Made by a program: the position numbers and the translations under genes
Origin: Chloroflexota bacterium
GTDB lineage: Bacteria; Chloroflexota; Dehalococcoidia; SM23-28-2; RBG-16-64-32
NCBI GenBank assembly: GCA_022560365.1
Contig: JADFTG010000019.1
Location: 1 to 10,623 of the forward strand
Reading direction: 5' to 3'
Length of the DNA: 10,623 nucleotides
The notes under the pieces: model-generated
Database searches by the model: none
What the model was told of the DNA's origin: nothing
The model's input: only the letters and a program-made list of their open reading frames with translations
Part shown: positions 5,690-10,623 of the stretch, piece by piece
How positions within the stretch are numbered: position 1 is the first letter of the stretch
Layout of the letters: each line of letters starts with the position of its first letter

Positions 5690-6787
5690 ATGGACGGACC
5701 GTCACAGGCTGAACGGAACGCGATGGCGCAGCGCCTCATCAGCCGTAACAAGCTGGCCGAGGCGCTTGATCTCCTGAACGAAACGATACGGCAGGACCAG
5801 CGCTTCGCCGCGACGTTTGAAAACCGGGCCGTAGTGTTCGAGGCGCTGGGCATGCACCCGCAGGCCCAGGCCGACAGGCGCAGGGCGGCCGCTCTCCGCG
5901 CTGCCCTGCCCGCATCAGCACCTTCGCTGGACTCTACTCCTGCTGAGCCGCCGGACTCCGGGTCGGGGGAGTGGGCCGCGCCGGCGGTTGCGCTGCCCGG
6001 CGACGAGACGTCAGAGGGAGACGAAGCTGCGCCGCCCGAATCCACTGCGGAGGCAGAGGACGCGAACGACGGACTGGGAGACGTTGCGGCCGCGCCTGAC
6101 GCGAGTGGTGAGCCGCCGGATGAGCCGCCGCCGCCCGTTATACCGTCGTACCCGCCCCCGCCGCGGAAATCGATCGGCAGCGCGCTGCTCCGGGCGGCCG
6201 GCGTCGTTGTGTTCGCGCTCGGGACATTCAGCATCGCTGGCGGCGGAATCTATTTCGCGCTCAACGCGGTCGGGGATAGCGCCGACGACAGCGTGACGCC
6301 CTCCCCGACCGAAGCACCGGCGGCGGCGAGCGACGAGCCTGGCGATGATGGCGACGGCGGTGTTGCCGGCGCTGCCACTGACGTCCCAGCGACGATGGAG
6401 GAAGCACTGTCAGGTAGCCCATACTCCTTCTCGCATCTAGAGGACGCGTGGCACGCCCAGGCGCTGGCGGTCTCGATCGGGGAGATCAGCGAGTCCGTAA
6501 CGGGATTCGGAGAACCGGCGGTCGACATAACGTTGACTGGCAACGGGGCGACGATGGAGCTAAGCGTTCTTATCTACTCTTCAGCCGAGGCGAAGGACAC
6601 GGAGTGGACGCTCGGTGTGGGCCCGGAGCCGAAGGTTGACGGCGAGCTGCCCGCCGGATCGTCCGTCTGGTACAACGCCAACGCCATCGTCGTCGTGCGC
6701 GTGTCGGCTCCGGCGCTCAGGCAGGACGCGCTCGATGGGTTTCTGGCGGTGGGCGAGGGCGTCGGCGAATCAGCGGACGAAGAGTAG
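5690..6787 (+). CDS. TPR-containing single-pass membrane protein with unrecognised exported domain, 365 aa
   Basis: Four parts can be seen. Residues 5-72 form two helical hairpins of TPR type (AMAQRLISRNKLAEALDLLN, then RFAATFENRAVVFEALGMHP). Residues 73-160 are a low-complexity Pro/Ala/Glu/Asp linker ending in PPPPRK. A single membrane segment lies at about 165-191 (ALLRAAGVVVFALGTFSIAG and onward); the RK before it places the TPR part inside the cell. A second acidic linker (195-232) leads to a compact beta-rich domain (about 235-355) on the outside that I cannot assign. There is no signal peptide. The ribosome site is AGGGG at 5678-5682, 7 nt before the ATG. A possible promoter, TTGCCT (5623-5628) and TACGGT (5646-5651), is weak. 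The gene converges on the ABC operon with 14 bp between stops. It resembles membrane-anchored envelope or stress proteins only in layout; function unknown. Confidence 0.85.
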   Translation: MDGPSQAERNAMAQRLISRNKLAEALDLLNETIRQDQRFAATFENRAVVFEALGMHPQAQADRRRAAALRAALPASAPSLDSTPAEPPDSGSGEWAAPAVALPGDETSEGDEAAPPESTAEAEDANDGLGDVAAAPDASGEPPDEPPPPVIPSYPPPPRKSIGSALLRAAGVVVFALGTFSIAGGGIYFALNAVGDSADDSVTPSPTEAPAAASDEPGDDGDGGVAGAATDVPATMEEALSGSPYSFSHLEDAWHAQALAVSIGEISESVTGFGEPAVDITLTGNGATMELSVLIYSSAEAKDTEWTLGVGPEPKVDGELPAGSSVWYNANAIVVVRVSAPALRQDALDGFLAVGEGVGESADEE

Positions 6788-6801
6788 AAGGTTCAGCGCC
6801 A

Positions 6802-7584
6802 CTAGAGGATCTGCGAGAGGAAGAGCTTGGTGCGGTCTTCCTTCGGGGCCTCGAAGAACTCCGCCGGCGTTCCCTGTTCGACGATGAGGCCCTCGTCCAT
6901 GAACATAATGCGGTCGGCGACGCCCTTGGCGAACCCCATCTCGTGCGTGACGACGACCATCGTCATGCCGCTCTCGGCCAGCTCGTGCATCACGTCCAGC
7001 ACCTCCTTGATCATCTCTGGATCGAGGGCGGAGGTCGGCTCATCGAAGAGCATGATCTTCGGCTGCATCGCGAGCGCGCGGGCGATCGCGACGCGCTGCT
7101 GCTGACCGCCGGATAGCTGCGCCGGGTACTTGTCGATCTGCTCCGGGATTCCGACGCGCTCGAGGAGCGAGACGACTAGCTCCTTGGCGTCGGACTTCTT
7201 GAGGTGGCGGACGTGCGTCAGCGCGAGGCTGATGTTGCGCTCGATGGTCAGGTGCGGAAAGAGGTTGAACTGCTGGAAGACGATCCCCACCTCCGAGCGG
7301 ATCTTCTCAACGTTGCGGAGGTCGTTGTTGAGTTCGACGCCGTCGATGATGATGGTGCCCTCGTCGTGAGGCTCGAGGCGGTTAAGGGTGCGCAAGAACG
7401 TGGACTTGCCGGAGCCGGACGGCCCGATGATGACGACCACCTCACTCTCGCGGACGGTCGTCGATATGCCGCACAGGGCCTGAAAGTCGCCGAACCACTT
7501 CTTGACGTCGCGGCAGACGATGATCTCGTGGCCGAGGGCGTGATCCCTGGTGGGTGGGGCTTCGATAACGGTGTCGTCGGTCAT
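6802..7584 (-). CDS. aapP: Amino-acid ABC transporter ATP-binding protein, 260 aa
   Basis: Cytoplasmic ATPase that drives the amino-acid importer encoded by the two genes upstream, of the GlnQ/HisP/AapP family. All motifs are present: Walker [10 protein letters not shown] (54-62), Q-loop FQQFNLFPH (103-111), signature LSGGQQQR (157-164), Walker B IMLFDEP (177-183), D-loop SALD (185-188) and H-loop H214. The usual family length is about 240-260. The ATG at 7584 is chosen over the in-frame TTG at 7602: it lies 4 nt after the permease stop, while the TTG would overlap the permease and has no better ribosome site. It is the last gene seen in the operon; its stop is 14 bp from the stop of the convergent gene, and I find no clear terminator in between. 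Confidence 0.95.
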   Translation of the reverse strand: MTDDTVIEAPPTRDHALGHEIIVCRDVKKWFGDFQALCGISTTVRESEVVVIIGPSGSGKSTFLRTLNRLEPHDEGTIIIDGVELNNDLRNVEKIRSEVGIVFQQFNLFPHLTIERNISLALTHVRHLKKSDAKELVVSLLERVGIPEQIDKYPAQLSGGQQQRVAIARALAMQPKIMLFDEPTSALDPEMIKEVLDVMHELAESGMTMVVVTHEMGFAKGVADRIMFMDEGLIVEQGTPAEFFEAPKEDRTKLFLSQIL

Positions 7585-7588
7585 GGCA

Positions 7589-8845
7589 CTAACGCTCGCC
7601 AACGCCGAGGTTGCGCTCCAGCTGCTGGCTGGCGCGTGACATGGAGAAGGCGATAACCCAGTATATCAAGCCAATGAAGAGTAGGGCCTCTGCGTGCAGG
7701 CCGATGAAGCCAGGCTGTGCCGGCGCGATCCGCGAGACGGCGAGCAGGTCCGTCAGCGCGAGGATGAAGACGAGCGACGTGTCTTTGAAGAGGCTGATGA
7801 ACTGGCTGACGAGCGCGGGAATGACGGCCCGCAGCGCCTGTGGCAGGACGATCAGGGCGAGAACCTGTACCCCACCCAGGCCGAGCGCCTGTCCGGCCTC
7901 AATCTGCCCGCGTGGCACGGCCTGGAGGCCGCCGCGGACGATCTCCGCGATATAAGCGGCCGAGAAGAGGACGAAGCCCAGCATCGCCATGAAGACGACC
8001 GACACTTCGTAGCCTGTGATCGGGATCCCGAGAATGCTGGTCTCGTGCCTGATGGCCAGCCGGAGGATGAAGAACGACATAAAGAGGATCGTGATCAGGG
8101 GAACGGCGCGGACCATCTCGATATAGGCGACGCAGAAGATGCGGATCACGGGGAAGGTGCTGGCGCGGCCGACCGCCAGTAGAACGCCGAGCGGGAATGA
8201 CACGGCGATGCCGACGATGGCGAGGACCATCGTCAGGAAGAGCCCTCCCCATTCGCGGTCCGGCACGTGGGAGAAGAGCCCGCCCTGGCCGGGCAGGAAC
8301 GACGGGTAGAGAGCGGTCGGCAGCATCGCCGCCGCGAAGCCCAGTATCCAGAGCCAGACCGTTAGATTGCGCGCGAGGTCGCGGAAGCGTGAGAAGCGAA
8401 CGGGCCAGGCCGCGAAGTAGGCCGCGGCGAACGCTGCGATGCTGGTGCTGGTCCAGAGTATGGCCCAACCCTCAAGCATGAAGACGTAGAGAGGCACGCA
8501 GGCGGCCGCGAAAACCAGCGGCAGGCGCCAGCTGAGGGTTCCCCAGAGACGCCACGAGAGGCCGAACAACACCGCGACGCCGTGGAGCGTCACCCAGATG
8601 CGCCAGAACTCGTCGCGCGGGAAGCGGCCCGTAAAGAACAGACCGCGGTTGGCCTCGATGATCTCCCACTCCGCTGTGGCGAAGACGAAACGTGAGCCCT
8701 GGTATGCGGCGAGGCCGAGTATCGCGACTGTGACGATGGTGAGGACGGCGTTGCCCGGGCTGCTAAAGAGGTTGGCCCGCGCCCAGCGGTAGGCGACGAC
8801 GTGTGGCGGCAGCGCCGGGGCGATGGGGCGGCTCTGGGCGGTCAT
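7589..8845 (-). CDS. aapM: Amino-acid ABC transporter permease, AapM-like, 418 aa
   Basis: Inner-membrane subunit that pairs with the AapQ-like permease to form the channel of a general L-amino-acid importer. Several membrane segments in the N-terminal half (about 34-60, 86-175) precede the BPD transporter domain from about residue 200. The family features [19 protein letters not shown] (about 241-259) and the ATPase-contacting EAA loop [20 protein letters not shown] (about 316-335) are present. The long N-terminal extension before the transporter domain is what separates AapM/BztC from short HisM-type permeases. I take the ATG at 8845: it overlaps the upstream stop as ATGA and has GGAGGT 10 nt before it. 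The longer frame from ATG 8863 would start within one base of that ribosome site and overlap the upstream gene by 22 bp. Confidence 0.93.
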   Translation of the reverse strand: MTAQSRPIAPALPPHVVAYRWARANLFSSPGNAVLTIVTVAILGLAAYQGSRFVFATAEWEIIEANRGLFFTGRFPRDEFWRIWVTLHGVAVLFGLSWRLWGTLSWRLPLVFAAACVPLYVFMLEGWAILWTSTSIAAFAAAYFAAWPVRFSRFRDLARNLTVWLWILGFAAAMLPTALYPSFLPGQGGLFSHVPDREWGGLFLTMVLAIVGIAVSFPLGVLLAVGRASTFPVIRIFCVAYIEMVRAVPLITILFMSFFILRLAIRHETSILGIPITGYEVSVVFMAMLGFVLFSAAYIAEIVRGGLQAVPRGQIEAGQALGLGGVQVLALIVLPQALRAVIPALVSQFISLFKDTSLVFILALTDLLAVSRIAPAQPGFIGLHAEALLFIGLIYWVIAFSMSRASQQLERNLGVGER

Positions 8846-10101
8846 TGCCGGGCCGACCTCCATTTGAGCCGGCTGTAGATGCCGTTCATGACGGCGGAGA
8901 TCGTGAGGCTGATGCCGAGGTACGTGAACATGATCAGCGTGATCATCGGCACTGCCTGGCCGACCTGATTGATCGTGACGCGGCCAACGTCGAACAGGTC
9001 CTTGTACCCGACGACGACGGCGAGGCTCGAGTTCTTAGCGAGGTTGAGGTACTGGTTCGTGAGCGGCGGAATGATGATCGCCATCGCCTGGGGCAGAATG
9101 ACGAGACGCAGCCGCTGAACCCCGTTGAATCCGAGAGCCTGTGCGGCCTCCGTCTGGCCTTTCGGGATGGCGAGGACGCTGCCCCGGACGATCTCTGCGA
9201 TAAAGGATGCTGTGTAGATGGTGAGTCCGAAGAGGAGCGCGGTGAACTCTGGCTTGATCGTCATGCCGCCTTTGTATGAGAACTGACCGACTTCCGGCGA
9301 GTCGATGTCCAGAGGCGTGCCCAGAATCAGGAAGCTGACGCCGGCGATGGCGAGGAACACCCCGGCCGCGCCCCACCAGGGGTAGCTCGGCTTTCCCGTT
9401 TCATCCTGCCGGCGCGTGAGCAAATAACGGATGACGATCGCGGCGCCGATCGCGAGGGGGACGAAGATGATCCAGGTGCCGAACCCACTCGTGCCAAAGA
9501 CCTCTGGCAGAGCGAGCCCGCGGTTGGAGAGGAAGGCGACACCGAGGAAATCGAGGGAGTCGCCGATCTTGGGCGCTTTCAGGAAGACGGCGAGATACCA
9601 GAAGATGAGCTGTACGAGCAGCGGGATGTTGCGGAACGTCTCGACGTAGAGCGTGGCCACGCTCGAGACGAGCCAGTTGGAGGAGAGTCGCGATACACCG
9701 ACGATTACGCCGAGCACGGTCGCGATGACGATGCCGATCATCGAGACCTGAATCGTGTTCAGGACGCCGGTGAGAAAAGCGCGAAAGTAGGTGTCGTTGG
9801 CTGAGTAGTCGAACCCGAAAGAGCGCTGGTCGATGCTGAAGCCGGCACGCTGTCCGAGGAAGTCGTCGCTGATATCGATGAAGGGGAACGACCCCTTCGT
9901 GCTGACGAATGGGAAGATCTCCAGGCCGAGGCCTTCCAGTTCGGCCTGGATGTTAGCGATGAGGACGTAGCCGAATACGAGAACGACGAGCGCGAAAATG
10001 GCCTGGAACAAGACCCGCCGGAAGCGTTCGTTGCTCAAGAGCGTGAGCAACAACGCCGGAGCCCCTAACAGGCGCTGTTCCGGTCCGGAGGAGGCGGTCA
10101 A
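8842..10101 (-). CDS. aapQ: Amino-acid ABC transporter permease, AapQ-like, 419 aa
   Basis: Partner permease of the Aap-type importer. A first membrane segment at about 30-50 is followed by a large loop containing FDYSANDTYFRAF (97-109), a region characteristic of AapQ/BztB. The transporter domain follows with FRNIPLLVQLIFWY (156-169) and the EAA loop EAAQALGFNGVQRLRLVILP (318-337). A hydrophobic insert (about 207-262) between the first and second half of the domain is also typical of the long Aap permeases. The frame opens at TTG 10101, with only a weak ribosome site; a TTG at 10053 preceded by AGGGG would remove 16 residues and is a fair alternative. It overlaps aapM by 4 bp. A 15-bp hairpin lies 19 nt upstream of the TTG, between it and the binding-protein gene. 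Confidence 0.93.
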   Translation of the reverse strand: MTASSGPEQRLLGAPALLLTLLSNERFRRVLFQAIFALVVLVFGYVLIANIQAELEGLGLEIFPFVSTKGSFPFIDISDDFLGQRAGFSIDQRSFGFDYSANDTYFRAFLTGVLNTIQVSMIGIVIATVLGVIVGVSRLSSNWLVSSVATLYVETFRNIPLLVQLIFWYLAVFLKAPKIGDSLDFLGVAFLSNRGLALPEVFGTSGFGTWIIFVPLAIGAAIVIRYLLTRRQDETGKPSYPWWGAAGVFLAIAGVSFLILGTPLDIDSPEVGQFSYKGGMTIKPEFTALLFGLTIYTASFIAEIVRGSVLAIPKGQTEAAQALGFNGVQRLRLVILPQAMAIIIPPLTNQYLNLAKNSSLAVVVGYKDLFDVGRVTINQVGQAVPMITLIMFTYLGISLTISAVMNGIYSRLKWRSARQ

Positions 10102-10120
10102 GTGTCCAGGCTCATAAGGC

Positions 10121-10153
10121 GAGTGGCCCGGCTGAAACTCAGCCGGGCCACTC
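10121..10153 (-). terminator. Perfect 15-bp intercistronic hairpin between aapJ and aapQ
   Basis: Positions 10121-10135 (GAGTGGCCCGGCTGA) pair perfectly with 10139-10153 across a 3-nt loop. On the transcribed minus strand it comes 31 nt after the aapJ stop and is followed by GCCTTATGAG, not a T-run. It is therefore unlikely to be a full terminator. In binding-protein-dependent transporter operons, hairpins at this place are known to stabilise the upstream mRNA and lower expression of the permease genes; that role is inferred here. Confidence 0.6.
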
Positions 10154-10184
10154 TGCTATCTCTTACCAGCTACGTCTTCCGCGC

Positions 10185-10623
10185 TTACTTGAACGGTGGG
10201 CTGTAGATCAGGCCGCCGTCAGTCCAGAGGGCGTTGAGCGTGCCGGCGCGCACGATGCCAATCGGTGCGACGTTGGCGTCGTAGATCTCGCCGTAGTTAC
10301 CGACCTGAGCCAACACGTCCTGCATGAAGGTCACGTCGACGTCGAGGCCGGTATCGGTCACCTCTCCACCGTCGAATCCGACACCGAGGAGGCGGGCGAC
10401 CGAGATGTTCGGCGGGTCAGCAACCATGGCGGCGACGTTGCTGCTGGTGACGCCGAGTTCTTCCGCCGCGATCGTGCCGATGACGACCCAGTTGACGATG
10501 TCGGACCACTGGGCGTCGTTATCGATGGTTACGGGGCCAAGAGGCTCCTTGGAGAACGTCTCGTCAAGGATCACCAGGGCTTCGGAACCACCTTGATCGG
10601 CGGGGAACTCGGAGCGGCGTCCG
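10185..10623 (-). CDS. aapJ: General L-amino-acid ABC transporter substrate-binding protein, C-terminal 145 residues (5' part beyond window)
   Basis: Exported binding protein that delivers amino acids to the permease pair encoded downstream. Only the last 145 residues are in the window; the frame is open to the edge, so the signal peptide is not visible. The seen part begins GRRSEFPADQGGSEALVILD and contains TFSKEPLGPV, a segment with DAQWSDIVNWVV and AAEELGVTS, and the C-terminus GTLNALWTDGGLIYSPPFK. These match the characteristic end of AapJ/BztA proteins (SKEPLGP, W.DIV.W, AEELGVTS, LNALWT.GGL.Y.PP), distinct from shorter histidine or glutamine binding proteins. The stop is TAA at 10185-10187. 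A hairpin follows after 31 nt. Confidence 0.93.
   Translation of the reverse strand, partial: GRRSEFPADQGGSEALVILDETFSKEPLGPVTIDNDAQWSDIVNWVVIGTIAAEELGVTSSNVAAMVADPPNISVARLLGVGFDGGEVTDTGLDVDVTFMQDVLAQVGNYGEIYDANVAPIGIVRAGTLNALWTDGGLIYSPPFK

Noticed and set aside
7204..7656. 150-codon plus-strand frame over aapP and the end of aapM
   Set aside because: Antisense to the Walker A region; biased charged composition typical of shadow frames.
10098..10115. Six-codon ATG frame (minus strand) just before aapQ
   Set aside because: It overlaps the aapQ start and has no ribosome site; possible as a leader peptide but indistinguishable from chance.
10324..10596. 90-codon plus-strand frame at the right end
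   Set aside because: Antisense to the aapJ C-terminus, which matches its family clearly.
1..10623. CRISPR array, insertion sequence, prophage, toxin-antitoxin or defence island
   Set aside because: No spaced direct repeats, transposase or integrase motifs, phage genes or toxin-like pairs were seen on either strand; gene content is mainly core metabolism and transport.

Overview
The window is GC-rich, gene-dense bacterial chromosome. I see no insertion sequence, phage gene, CRISPR array or rRNA. The stringent-response enzyme, the style of the amino-acid ABC operon and several start codons placed right behind -10-like boxes look most like a Chloroflexota (Dehalococcoidia-like) genome. That placement is an inference from general sequence character and is only moderately to weakly supported.

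Left part (1-3014): a divergent pair. hisS (histidyl-tRNA synthetase, minus strand, its 3' part cut off by the window edge) and relA/rel (long RelA-SpoT-type ppGpp synthetase/hydrolase, plus strand) share an 84-bp intergenic region. hisS appears to be transcribed as a leaderless mRNA.

Middle part (3087-6787), all on the plus strand: an orphan APH/ecdysteroid-kinase-like small-molecule kinase; a gene-poor 505-bp stretch holding a tRNA gene with a CAU anticodon (probably tRNA-Ile2, otherwise elongator tRNA-Met) with its own promoter; a long hairpin; a promoter with a 12-bp palindrome over its -35 box; a CoA-pyrophosphatase-type Nudix hydrolase; a small two-CxxC zinc-ribbon-like protein directly behind it; and a single-pass membrane protein with an N-terminal TPR-like region and an unrecognised exported C-terminal domain.

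Right part (6802-10623), all on the minus strand: an operon for a general L-amino-acid ABC importer of the Aap/Bzt type, transcribed as aapJ (binding protein, 5' part beyond the window) - aapQ - aapM (two permeases) - aapP (ATPase). The reading frames are tightly coupled (ATGA overlap, 4-nt gap). A perfect 15-bp hairpin sits between the binding-protein gene and the first permease, where it could hold back permease expression relative to the binding protein.

The genes are mostly core translation, stringent-response and nutrient-uptake functions. I did not find a convincing new multi-gene system. The points most worth a second look are the acidic TFDD motif in an otherwise hydrolase-competent Rel, the Arg in place of the usual beta3 Lys in the kinase, the regulatory DNA around the tRNA/Nudix region, and the unassigned TPR-membrane protein.
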